A DNA stretch of 64,000 bases from Prorocentrum cordatum. Taxonomy: Eukaryota > Sar > Dinophyceae > Prorocentrales > Prorocentraceae. How positions within the stretch are numbered: position 1 is the stretch's first letter; every line of letters begins with the position of its first letter. Under the pieces are notes generated by a model. That model ran no database searches. It was not told where the DNA came from and saw only the letters and a list, made by a program, of their open reading frames with translations. The DNA lies in assembly GCA_963575745.1 (NCBI GenBank), contig CAUYUJ010018560.1:734813-798812 (forward strand). Reading direction: 5' to 3'. The translations under genes and the position numbers were made by a program. This document shows positions 10,871 through 21,404 of the stretch, piece after piece.

Positions 10871-11250
10871 GGAAGCTACGAGGAGCAAACTGTGTCGTAT
10901 AAGCTGTGCTGTGCAAGCGTTATGTGGCGAGAGCTCCACGATGCAAGCTGCATTGTGTAAGCTGTGTGGTGCGAGCTCTGCTGCGTAAAAGTAGAGAGCA
11001 GAAAATCCACCCCAATAATAAGCACCCCGACAAGCGAAGCCGTTTAGTAAACGCACCCATGGAAGGAATCGAACAGGGCAGGGCTGTTTAGCAAACGCCC
11101 AGGGCTGTTTGGTAAACGCGAATAGTCGGGGTCGGGGTGGTTTTTCCACCCTTGAAAAATACGGGGCGCGTGGCTTCTGTGTGGTGTGAGCTGTGCGACG
11201 CCATCTGTGCGGCGTGAGCTGTGCCGCGAGCGCTGTGCTACACCACATGG
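10871..11250. repeat. short GCTGTG-type minirepeat, interrupted
   Basis: Irregular 20-25 bp units based on AAGCTGTGYTGTGYGAGC occur at about 10890-10990 and again at 11165-11250. The two halves are parted by the 11.0-11.17 kb element, which suggests insertion into a pre-existing array. Confidence 0.55.
10991..11165. mobile_element. foldback-like dispersed element
   Basis: The left part carries GAAAATCCACCCC...CACCCCGAC. The right part carries the approximate complement, GTCGGGGTCGGGGTGG then TTTTTCCACCCTTG. The core has repeated GTTTAGTAAACG-like palindromes. A related copy lies at 4112-5150. There is no ORF. The target duplication is unclear. Confidence 0.5.
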
Positions 11251-14200
11251 GGCACGGGGCGCCCACGAGCGCCCACGGGGCGCCCGCGGGCGCGAACGTG
11301 GCAGCACCCCGGCGGGCCCGCCCAGGGCGCCCAGGGCGCCCGCGCGGCGCCCGCCGAGGGCGGCGGCGGCGAGGGCGCGAACGCGCAACGAAACCTCGGC
11401 GGACCTGCCCAGAGGGCACGCGGCGCCGGCGCCCGCGAGCGGTCCGCGGGGCGGCACGGGGCGCGAGCGCGGAGGAGCCTCGGCGGAGCCTCCCGGCGTT
11501 AACTGCTGCACGGAGAGCGTGCGAGACGCCCCGCAGGGCAGGCACGGCGCGGGGAGCGTGCACCTCCGGGGGTCTGCGCGGATCTCGCGGGCCGACGCTG
11601 GATCCCCCTGGCGTCGCCTCGAGCGCCGCCCCCCGGGCGCGCTGCGGGCGCCATGTATGCTGTGCCCCAGCGCCGGCCTCCACCCCGCGCCGGAATTCCT
11701 CTAGCTCATCGATGCCGAAGAGCTCTACGAGGTACTTCCGTCGAGATTTTTCGGGCCAGCTAGCCCCCCAGCGCGCCGGACTTACGTTCTAGCTTCGCCG
11801 CTTCGCTCTTGGGGAAGCTGTACGAGAACCCTGTTCCTTCTGAGAGATCGGTGCGCATCGACGGGACACGGTCACAGGAGCGCGGACCAAGAGCACGAGC
11901 CCCCTCGCCGAGGGACCAGGGCCCGAGGAAGAGACCCAAGGCGAGCAGGGCACTGCAGGGCGCAAGGCCCAAAGCACGAAGAGACACGCGGGTACCCCTC
12001 CAAAGCTCGGGCTGCTCGTGGCCCACGCGCCCGCTGTGCGCCCTCCTGTCCTTGCCGGGAACGCATACGGTAGGCACATACTATGAGACAGCGTGCTACG
12101 TCACAAGAACTTGGGGCACATTATATCCGCCGATCGCTGCGAGTTCTGAGATGGCCCAGACCTCCTGTGGGTCATTGGCGATGATAAAGAGATAGCCGTG
12201 GGGCACCTGCTGGCTGGCTGAGATCTTATCCGACACACGATGCAGCGCAAGCCAGTCCCTCCAAAGACTGGACTGGCCATGGCGAGCGTGAGGTTGTGCA
12301 GCTGGCGCTCCCCGAGCCTGACAGTCCGCAGCCGCGTGCAGCGCGGCCTCCAGCGCGCTGAGCCCTCCGGCGCCCGCGCCGCCGGCGCCGGCGGCCGCCA
12401 TATGGCGGCCTCGGCCGCCGCGCCCGTGGCTCCGCGGCACGGCCAGAGCGGCTGCCGAGAGGGTGTCCACGCTGGTGGCTTGAAGTCCTCGGCCGCCAGT
12501 GTTCGCTGCGCTGTCGACCATGGGCACACCGCTGCAGTATTGACCTGGGGCGGCCTTCGGCGGCCTTCCAGCTGTCTTTGGCGGTCTTCTGGCGGTCTTC
12601 GACGTCTTTGGCGGTCTTCTGTTGGTCTTTGGCGGTGTTTCCGGCGGTCCTCGTCGGCTTCAGGCGGTCCTTGGCGCGACAGCTGGGCCGTTGCGTTCAA
12701 CAGGGGGTCCATGATCGAACGCCTGATGTCATGAGCAACTGAGGAGTGCAAGCGAGCAGGCGAGCGAGCGCGCACCGTCGGTCCGGCCCCACGAGGGCAG
12801 CGCGGGCGGGCCGGGGCCCCGAGATGGGTAAGGCCGCGGCGCTGGCGAAATTCATGTCGAATGGTGTAACAGGGGATGCGTCGACCCCTATCCCAGGCTC
12901 TGTGAGGTTTTCGAGAGGATCAACAATTTGGGGCCCAACCCTGGGATATACGAGGGGGGGCGCGTCCATCCTCGACAGGGGTGCGTCCGAATAGCCCCCT
13001 CGGGATGTATCCCAAGATTCCTCCCCTTTTCTGAACGACCAAACTTTTCTGGCGGAAGTCGGGGATTGGGGGAGAGAAATCGCCTGCGATGGTGGAAGCG
13101 GGAGCCGGATAGATGCAAGCTGGAGTAGGATGGGAGACGGAATAGGAGCCAGGCAGCTGGGCTTCCAAGCTTTGGGCTTCATGGGCCCGCGCACCGGGAC
13201 GATGGAAAAGCGCCGCCCCCGGCGAGATATCTCCGCCGCCGTGGCGGAGAGGTGCCGGGGGTGGAGAGGTCGCCTCGCCGCGGCCGAGATCTCTCCGCGA
13301 CGGCTGGAGGGGGGGGGGGGGCTGCAGGCGGTGAAACCAGAGCCGAAAACTGTGAGAGATCTCTTTTACAAGGAAGAGAACCGTTTTGCACTCGCGGCGG
13401 TAACTGGCGTTGAGGGGGGGGAGGGGCTGGGAGGGGGCACAACGTAAAAGCCCCCCCCGCCCCTCTTCTGTGACAGACTGTGGAGCCGGACGCGCTGCGG
13501 CGGTGCCAGGGGCGCACGGGGGGTGGGCACAGCGCGCCTTATGGCCCGGAGGGTAAAGAAACACTCTCCAACGTAGCTGCCCCGATACGCAACACGCAAC
13601 CCGTAGCCTGTCGACACGCAGCTCAACACGTAGGCTGAAAACGCAAGTCCAGCGCGACAAGTTCGCCAAGACGTGGACCAACGCGCTGAGCCAACACGCA
13701 GTCTATCGACACGGACGTTCTGCACACGGCACGTGTTGCGTCTCAAGACGTGCGCAACGAGGCAGCCGAGCTCTCCAAAGCACAGGCAAATGACGACACA
13801 TGTGCTGTCCGAGAGGCAGGCCGCCAAAGGGCGAGCGGGCGGCCGCCGAGGCCGAGGGCGTCGGGCGCGCGCCTCCCCTCGCCGCGCCGCCCTCGCCCGA
13901 GGCACGGCAGCCAGGCGGGGGGGGGCGGCCGACGCAGCCCCACGCGCCCCCCCGGAGGAGGAGGCCAGGGGCCAGCGCCGTCGATGGACGGCCCGGCACT
14001 CGCTGCAGAGCCGTGGCCGTCGAGGCTCGGGGATCGAGATTTGGAGACCGCGGCGTCGGAGAAACTCTCGATTGAGTGGGCCGTGTGGGGATCTCCAGGG
14101 CTGCCCCGTGAGTGTCCGGCCCCCGTCGAGGCCCGGTTCAGTGCTGCCACCACCGTGAAGGGCATTCTGGCCAGAAGACGGCCGATGTAGCTCCTGCGGC

Positions 14201-14290
14201 AGGCGCGGAGCCTTCGATCAACAATGAGCCTGCCGGCCTCGTGCAAATAACGCCGTGCTATGCGCAGGAGGGGGGCGAACTGGGCCAGCA
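11251..14290. other. gene-poor GC-rich stretch
   Basis: Open frames of 100-280 codons occur on both strands at once, are Arg/Pro/Ala-rich and match nothing I know. They are best explained by the lack of stops in GC-rich sequence. A short TTTGGCGGTCTTC minisatellite at 12.5-12.7 kb is listed separately. Exons hidden here cannot be excluded. Confidence 0.35.
12541..12690. repeat. TTTGGCGGTCTTC minisatellite
   Basis: Irregular copies of a 12-18 bp motif based on (T)TTGGCGGTCTTC, later GGCGGTCCTCG. The opposite strand reads as an Arg/Pro/Glu-rich peptide. Confidence 0.6.
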
Positions 14291-14297
14291 ACATCCC

Positions 14298-14502
14298 CCC
14301 CCACACACACACATTCAAAGACACAGACACAGGCACAGGCACAGGCACAGGCACCGGCACAGGCACAGACACAGGCACAGGCACAGGCACAGGCACCGGC
14401 ACAGGCACAGGCACAGACACACACACACACACACAGAGACACACACACACACACATACACACGCACACCCACACGCACACCCACCCACACACACACACAC
14501 TT
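14298..14502. repeat. (CACAGG)n and (CA)n microsatellite
   Basis: About 110 bp of CACAGGCACAGG/CACCGG repeats flanked by simple CA dinucleotides and CACACCCA variants. Confidence 0.92.
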
Positions 14503-14739
14503 CTACTTTGTCGCGGGCGCGCGCGGCGCCGCGCCGTCCAGCCCGCGGAGGACCGCGCGCGCGTGCCAAGTCGTCAGAGGGGACAAAGAGAGGCGCAGGG
14601 GCCGTGGGGCAGGGGCGCCGGGTCGGCGGGCAGGCGCCGGGGCGGCCGCGGGAGGAGCGGGGCAGGCGGTGGGGGCCGTCGGCAGAACGGCAGCGGAGGA
14701 GAGGAGGGCCCCAGGGCCGGCGGCAGCGCGAAAGGGATC

Positions 14740-14960
14740 TTGGGCCGTCTTGGGGCCTTCTTGTGCCATCCTGGGGCCGTCTTGGAGGGCTCTGGGGTCG
14801 GCGTAGACGGCGTGAAGAAAAAAGCACGCGCAATGTTGTAACGCGCGTGCGTTTCCCGAGAAGAGTGGGAAGATGTTTAGGTATCGGAGTCCTCTTGGAG
14901 GCCCTCTTGGAGCGCTCTTGGGGCGTCTTCGAAACCTCTTGGGCACCGATGGGCCCCTGC
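14740..14960. repeat. GGCCGTCTTGG array
   Basis: The reverse orientation of the CCAAGANGGCC motif family (TCTTGGGGCC, CTCTTGGAGGC). It is interrupted by about 100 bp of unique sequence. Confidence 0.65.
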
Positions 14961-15141
14961 AAATGAGCCTGCGCCCAGCCCGACCCACCTAGTGGATTTC
15001 GGCCAGCGCGGAGCTCAAGAGTGATTGAAAGACAGCAGGAGGATGGACAGAGACGTGCCAATCCTCCCACCAAAATGGCTGGGCCCTGAGCCGAGCCTGC
15101 AGCCGGAGGCAATCCCTTTTCTGCGCCCAGTGGCTGAGCAA

Positions 15142-15262
15142 TTCAGCAAAAGTCGGTGTGCCAGCGTTGGCTTCGAGCCTGCACAGACATACGCAGATCA
15201 GTGCAGCAATAATCGGTGCGCCAGCGCTGGCACCAAGCTTGCACACACATGCGCAAGCATGC
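15142..15262. repeat. 60-bp tandem duplication
   Basis: CAGCAAAAGTCGGTGTGCC and CAGCAATAATCGGTGCGCC begin two diverged copies of a unit of about 60 bp, each ending in a GCACA-rich, CGCA-containing tract. Confidence 0.7.
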
Positions 15263-15639
15263 GTCAAGAACTTTCATGTGTGCATGGCATATGTGCCTAA
15301 AGCAACAGCCGACAACGGTACGACATGATGACATGGAATGAACCGCTCGTGCGGTCCCTGCGTTCTTTGGATGGTCTTGAGGGCCTGTAAGGACCTCCCT
15401 CGTGGCCTCTGGGGGCCACTGGGGACATTGGGGGGCCAGGAGTCGGGGCGGTAGCAAAACTAACCACTGCCATGCCCCTACCCGACGAATTCCTCCAGTT
15501 CTGTCCTCTCTCCTCGTTTTTGTTACCCCCTCCCCCCTTGCTGGGGCACCAGCCACGGGGCACGAACCGCCCATGATGTCGAATCGCAACGGCCAAGGCA
15601 AGCGGGACCCGGGACTGGCGCTGCCTCTCCTCGTTTCCT

Positions 15640-15760
15640 CGTCCTCCTGATCCTCCTGATCCTCCTGATCCTCCTGATCCTCCTGATCCTCCTCCTTTTC
15701 CCCCTCCTCCTCCTCCTCCTCCACCTCCTCCACCTCCTCCTCCTCCTTTCCACTCCTCTT
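15640..15760. repeat. (TCCTCCTGA)n and (TCC)n microsatellite
   Basis: Five perfect 9-bp TCCTCCTGA units followed by TCC/CCACCT repeats. The array directly abuts the dispersed repeat at 15778, and the related copy at 55.3 kb is also next to a TCC array. Confidence 0.9.
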
Positions 15761-15777
15761 CCTCCCGAAAATATGGT

Positions 15778-15900
15778 AGGAACTTTTTTCCCTGGAGGAC
15801 ATCACAACTTGAGCCAAAAGCCGTCGGGGCGAGCTCCATACCACAAGATGCCAAACTGCTGACAACGCGTATCCTTCCCACCCAGTCGCAACGCTATGAT
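15778..15900 (-). repeat. dispersed repeat with spliced-leader relic, copy 1
   Basis: About 120 bp shared with 55307-55426, including GGGGCGAGCTCC, CACCCAGTCGCAACGCTATG and a TTGAGCCAAA block. Read on the minus strand, positions 15808-15819 give TTTTGGCTCAAG, identical to the 3' twelve bases of the dinoflagellate spliced leader. A roughly similar CCGACGGC lies 5' of it. This fits a reverse-transcribed, trans-spliced RNA that was reinserted. That origin is an inference. Confidence 0.6.
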
Positions 15901-16223
15901 CCAAGACCCCCCCCTCGGCCGACGAGCGCGAAGGGTGAAAAACTCATATAAAGCGAACTGGGTAAGAGGACCCATGGAAGCAAATAAGTCAAGACCAAGA
16001 TTCCGTCATAGCAAATTAGAAGCTGCAAGACGCATTGTGGCAAACCTAGATGGGTAAAAACACATGGGGCATAATTGGCGCAGGCAAACAAAAAACGTTT
16101 TGAGCGTAGACACGCAGGCGCTTCTTCATATGCGATACACAACGTATCACTGCCGCGAAAGAAGAATTAATGCATAATGGTTATCTATCCTGAGGTGTGT
16201 GTAGACAGACGAACACGTGGGTC

Positions 16224-17020
16224 TCATCTGATCCGGAGCCCAAGCTTCCACCAAACCGGCACGCGAAGATGACACGGACACGGATACATATAACACCCCA
16301 CAGTTGGCACCAGCTCGTGCCGTCCGCTCACAATTTGCTGGTTCGCACCTCGAATGTGAATGGGCACGCCGCCCCTGCTGACGTCCTTGGTAAAACCGTG
16401 AGCAAGTTTCTCATGTGTGCCTATTTTGAACACTTTGATGTCTGCTCGTCGCACAATCTCTTGTAACCAAAGTTGACAAACCTCGATGTGTCGATGTGTC
16501 TGACTTTTCCTCATCTTTGGCCCGCAATAGCAATGGCCGCACTAGCACCGCTCGCTAACACGATACTGCAACCAACATCGACATTTTGAAGACCGTTTGT
16601 AATCTAACGTTGCTGGTGCGCCCTTCACCAGTCAATGATACTCTGTTTCTCCTTATGATAACGACACTACACTCTGAGTCGTACTCCACGATGATAGCAG
16701 ATGCGGTCCCAACATAACTGTTCCTCCGGTTGTTGGTTTGCGTGTTTTCTTACATCCAGCACAGTCGATGTCGGTCCACACTGTTAACTCGTGAGGGTGC
16801 CCCCCCTTGTACAAGTGCGGATTTCCACACATGTCGTGGTTATTGAGGAAGTTGCCCAGCTTCGCGAGGCTGTTCCATGCCCCTCCGGTCGGAGCTGACA
16901 TGGAGAATGCAAGATCCGTACTGACAACTGTACGCCAGAACGGCCCTTCGCAAGATAATTGGCTCGAGACACTAAACCTTGATACTTTTTACCTTCGTCT
17001 TTCGGCGAGGGACTGTTCAT
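16224..17020 (-). pseudogene. Copia RNase H domain relic
   Basis: Three minus-strand fragments in shifting frames together follow the Copia RT-end/RNase H pattern. They are YQGLVSRANYLAK...QLSVRILHSP (17.0-16.85 kb), LTVWTDIDCAGCKKTRKPT then GG...WSTTQSVVSLS (16.8-16.65 kb), and RHIEVCQLWLQEIVRRADIK then GTHEKLAHGFTKDVS (16.49-16.38 kb). The TDIDCAG..TRKPT..G and HIEV..LWLQE..R phrases are hallmarks of the family. Frameshifts between the fragments show it is dead. Confidence 0.85.
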
Positions 17021-17830
17021 TGTCTTCTCTGTAAGGCTGCTTTACACCTGGCATCTCACATATCACTTTGCACTGACCGGCTCCATTCCAAAATTCGGTT
17101 GGAAATGTGGATAAACTTCAAATATTTGGTCATGGTCCAAATCTGCCCCGAATTTGAACTTCGAGCTTCTGTTTGATTTTCCATTCGAACCAGTGAGGGC
17201 CCGCGCCAATGCCACATGTAATAAAAATCGCCGCGATGAGCTGTTAGCCAGACCGCCAGGTCACGCGTTCAAGCGCACGTGGTGATGCGTTCCCGCCGTC
17301 AACGAGAGCGCGCGCACAAAATCCACATGCTTCCTAGTTGCTGGCGGCGCCCCGAGTGCCGTACATTTGCTCTCGCAGCCTCCAGGCATGCCCAGCGCGC
17401 GATCTTCTTCGGGCAATATGATGAAGGTATTCTCCGTGGCCATGGCATACATGTATGCCCGCTTGAAATCTCCCAATCCCAGCCTGAGTCCTTTCTCGCG
17501 CCCCCCTCGTATGTGTCCAATTCCCTCAGCACCTGCCATGGAGAATGACAGTGTCTGAGCCTCCAATGGAGAGGTGGATGCGAATGCGTTCTTTGGCTCA
17601 GAAAAGCGCTAATTTGCTGGGCCGCAAGCCAGGATCTGTGCTCAGGGTTGGCCTCGCCACCCTTGTCGATGTCAATCCACCTCTTGCTCCTGGGGGCGTT
17701 GCCGGCAACGGCCCAACATCCCTTCGTTCACTTTCTCACAGACTTCGCGTTTCTTGAATTGCCCCATGTCCTCCCCCCGCGTTTCTAAAGTGAGTTTTGG
17801 ATCGAGCTCGCTTCCTCGCGCATCGTCCGA
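17020..17830 (-). pseudogene. Copia reverse transcriptase relic
   Basis: The minus strand reads SELDPKLTLETRGEDMGQFK (about 17.8 kb), then in another frame RSKRWIDIDKGGEANPEHRS (17.7-17.6 kb), then LGDFKRAYMYAMATENTFII and LPEEDRALGMPG (17.5-17.4 kb), and finally HWFEWKIKQKLEVQIRGRFG (17.2 kb). These correspond to the RT start, the KxRWVDxxKG fingers, the D-KRAY block with the first catalytic Asp, and the thumb. The expected GDD-type box just before the thumb is degraded to IAAIF. There are several frameshifts. Confidence 0.85.
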
Positions 17831-19799
17831 GGCGTGCACGCGGCCCTCCTCGCGATGAACTACACGTGTGTCACCCCTGCTGATTGGCCGCGCCTCTCGC
17901 ATGCCTCGCGCGACCCCGGCGTCCTCGACCACCCGCGGCCTCGCGGCGATCCGAGAGTCCATCGGCGAGGCTGGACGTCCTGGGTGACGCGGCAGGTAAA
18001 TTGAATGGCTGCGTTGCGCGACCCCCATCACTTCTCTCCTCCGCTCCTGCCCCCTAATCTCACCGACTTCTGCATCCTCGAGATCTCGAGTACCTGGCCG
18101 GCGTTTGAGTCGCGAGTGGCTCTGCGTAGGCGCGCGCCCCGCGTTGGCCGTGAACGCCCTGGCTGCGCGAGTCGCGACGCGCCATGGTCTTCTCTCGCCA
18201 AAGTCAACGGGCCCATTTCCACGATCGTTTGGTTCGCGCCCGATCTCGTGAATTTCCGCGCCTCTATCCGGCTCGCCCTCACTGACCAAATTGACTTGGG
18301 GATCGCAATCTCTGAAGGAATGCCCCGACGGGTCGTCGACCGCCCCGCGGCCAGCTGGGCCCTCCAGCTAAGTTCGACAAAGCCGGTCCGGATATACGTA
18401 TGATCTCCTCGTTCTGCCTCCTCCAGATAGCTCAATGTCGGCGCTGCTCATGGCGCCCTGCACCAATGGCCCTTCCAGCGAATGGGGCTTTCGTCGTGGG
18501 CCGCGTGGATTTCTCTAGGGGGGCCTCCTCTCCTAACGCCTACTTCAAGTCGATGCGACGCAGATCGCCAACGCTCACCCGCGCGTCGTCGCGTTCAAAC
18601 ATTCTCTGCATTGGCGACGCGGTCCGACTTGAGGCGCTCCAGCGATGCTCGAAAAGAACAAATGAACCGTCATTCGTTTGAATTCCACGTAGTTCCAACG
18701 CAAACTTGAGGCGCTTAACTCCATCATCGCGCATTTCCTTCATTTATTACAGCCCTAGCCTTTTCGCGTTGAAGGCCTGCAGTCTGCTGAAGGCCGCGCG
18801 CCTTGGCCTCGCAGTATTGGACAAACAATTAACAGTGAGGCTGCTGTGCTCTAGATCATGTTCTTAACTCCTGTTCGCATCACCTCGCTAGTGAAGCCCC
18901 ACGGATTTCCAATGCTCATCGCATGTCGCGAGGTCCATGGATAAGCCCTGCACCAATCGATATTGTGCTCCGTTCCTGTAACTCGGATTAGCGAGTGGGC
19001 CTCAGTGGCGCGCGCCTTCGCGACGCGCGGACCCTCTGACCCTCGCCGCGTAGCCCGGCTGCTCTCCGAATTGCACTCCACCACGTCCGCATTTTAGCCA
19101 ATCATGTTTTACCCGTTGCGTACCGCCTCAATGTTCATGTCGCGATATTCAATCACTCTCCTCCTCGGGCTCATTCCTTGCATGCTCTCGCCGCCGTTCG
19201 CCTCGCTATCTCCAACTTCTGTGTCCCCATACCGCGCGTCCTCGTCCTCAGCTCTTTCTGCTCATGCTTCTCTGGTCCTCGCCTCGTCTCCGCGGCCTTC
19301 TGCCACTCCTTTCGCTGCCGCTGGCCTCGGTGGAGTAACGCTAGCAGGGCGTCCGTCATCATGGCCGGAACAGATAACTCGAAACTCAGGGCCTCGCAAT
19401 GTCTTTTCCCAATTATCCATCGAATGGTCAGTCATGTCCTCCTCCATCCCACTCGCGCATCGATGGATTGCACGCGCTCGTTTCTCATCACTCGGCCCCT
19501 CGGGTGATTCGACCCCTCTCCTTATAACGCGCATTTTTGGCATGGGTTCACGATGCATTTTGACGGCTTACCCGTCAAAAAGCTTTTTGACGTCACCGGC
19601 TTATGCCCCCTGTCCTTCGCAATCTTGCTTGGCGCTGTCAGACTCCGCCCATCCTAGGGATGACGCAAACCGCTCCTGGACGTTCGAATCGTCTTGTCAT
19701 TTGTGCCACTCAATAACTCTTGATCGGCATTCGCGGCGGCGCGGCGCACGCGCGGCGTCCCCCATTAGCGGCCCGACCTTGACTTGGCACCGATATAGG

Positions 19800-20334
19800 T
19801 CAAATCACTCTGGCTTAAGCATCCGCTCCAAATGCGCTGCAATATGGTTATCGATGCCTTCGCGCCCGCGCTCATGGGATTTGATGACGCCTCCCCTTGC
19901 GCCGATGATGATCTCCTGGCGGGCTTCATGCGCGCCCGAGAATATTCCACCCACCCCTCTGGCCCTCAGGTCGCTGCCCCCCCTCTTGGGGGGGCTCTTC
20001 AGATGCAGGGCGCACTCCCCGAACTCGGGCAAGGCTGCGTTGATCGCGCACCCTCGGGGCCCTTGATGGGCCTTCTGCCCACCGGCGTCAACTGCGACCT
20101 TGTCGGCGAGAGAGGATGCATAAGCGACAAACCAAGGTGCGGGTGCAAATTCGTCTCCGAACTCCATATTATACTCGTCGTCCAAAGCGCTCTTTGACCC
20201 TTCGATGTTCTCATGGCCCCTTCTATTTGACCGTTCCCTTGAGAACCGCTGACAGGGCTGACCTCCGCTCCGATACGCAGGCCACCCGATGCTCCGCCGG
20301 CCTCCTCCAGCACCGCGATGGACGACTCACCACG
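19800..20334 (-). pseudogene. Copia integrase, C-terminal half (3' of the insertion)
   Basis: Directly after the insertion point the minus strand reads GESSIAVLEEAGGASGGLRI and SPVSGSQGNGQIEGAMRTSK, the block around the second and third catalytic residues (NG-x-x-E). After a frameshift it reads DDEYNMEFGDEFAPAPWFVA, then LPEFGECALHL and RGVGGIFSGAHEARQEIIIG, matching the conserved post-catalytic region of dinoflagellate Copia integrases. Its N-terminal half is at 27327-27903. Confidence 0.85.
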
Positions 20335-20339
20335 GTGCA
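20335..20339. other. target-site duplication GTGCA (left)
   Basis: GTGCA directly precedes the TGTGTGAGG end of the element. The same five bases directly follow the other end at 27322-27326. A 5-bp duplication is the usual size for Copia integrases. Confidence 0.93.
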
Positions 20340-20516
20340 TGTGTGAGGGGGAGGGGGACCGAAGGACCGAACCCACCCCCAAAGTGTCCGTAGGTAGACG
20401 TGATGAGGATGATGGAAGTTGTCCTCTTCACCCTCTGTGTACGAGTACCTTGAGCCAAGCCGAAAGGGGCGATGGATATGAGCAAGATAGGAGGAAAGTA
20501 GGGGGATTCACACACA
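20340..20516 (-). repeat. 3' LTR (177 bp)
   Basis: Identical to 27145-27321. On the minus strand it contains TTGGCTCAAGGTA at about 20446-20458, which matches the end of the dinoflagellate spliced leader followed by its splice donor. Whether this is functional or a chance relic is unknown. Confidence 0.95.
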
Positions 20517-20530
20517 CCCCCCGTCCCGAT
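20517..20530 (-). promoter_or_regulatory. polypurine tract candidate
   Basis: On the minus strand ATCGGGACGGGGGG sits immediately 5' of the TGTGTGTGAATC start of the 3' LTR. This is the position where plus-strand synthesis is primed in LTR elements. Confidence 0.7.
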
Positions 20531-21404
20531 CCCGCCCGATGCCCACGCACAAAGGCGAAAGGCACCGAAGCGGGGATCGGGATAGGAGAGTGAATCTCTA
20601 CTGAACTCCTGTCTGCAATCCACTGCTTCAGCCCAGGAAGGAAAGAAGGGACAGCCAAAACTCTGTCGTAAGGTTCGCACCCAACGGCGGCGCTAACCCG
20701 CAAACAAAGTTTTACAGCGCCTGCCGCCGAGATAGAACCCAGGACAGTGCTGTGGGCTGGAGAGAAGTGGAATGGAGAGACTGAGCTCTTATGACACCGA
20801 CCCAAACGGTCGGTGCCCGAAGCAACACATGATATGAATGCAACGATGTGTGCAATGAGCCAGATCCAATCCAAAGCAAAACGCAAAACATTGAGATATG
20901 AGGAGTAGAGTGCATGCGCAAGTTCCAAGAAAATCTTGTACGTCTTGCACCAGTAATGAAGAATCAAGTGTATTTATGCAATTATGTTTTTTCACATGTT
21001 TTTGCAATTGTGCATTTTCAACAGTACATGCTTGACAATCATCTTTGTGGCTCTTTAGGCCGTTTTGTCAAGACTGCAATCGATAATAAGGTTGTCACCT
21101 GCTCTACTATCGCGAAGCTAACGCCCCAGAGATAACGCACAAAACTTATGCCATCGCTCCAACCAAATTCTCGGCGTCGGCTGCAAGAAATGGTGAGTAG
21201 GCTGGTTGCGGTACCTTTTCATATACAGCTGGGCCTGTCCATGGTGACAAGTATGGTTTTGATATCGACCAAGATGTGAGAGGCACGTCAAAAGTCAGAA
21301 GAAATTTGGAAGCCATCAAAATTGTATGCAGATGTCATCGTCCATCATGATGTGGTGCTGGTATGCTCTGATGTCCATGAGGTACAACTGCCGAGCCTGC
21401 GTAA
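20531..21404 (-). other. noncoding 3' region of the retrotransposon
   Basis: About 870 nt between the Gag-protease stop and the polypurine tract. A frame of 179 codons overlaps it and the LTR but has no integrase, RT, RNase H or envelope-like motif. A shifted frame continues about 23 codons past the stop (to 21335) without a recognisable motif. Confidence 0.6.

Noticed and set aside
18540-19084. Minus-strand fragments with SPMQRMFERD as additional integrase sequence
   Set aside because: The position, after a complete integrase tail and before RT, and the lack of further motifs do not allow an assignment.
20428-20967. 179-codon frame downstream of Gag-protease as a possible envelope or extra gene
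   Set aside because: It overlaps the LTR and polypurine tract, lacks signal and fusion features, and looks like noncoding 3' sequence.
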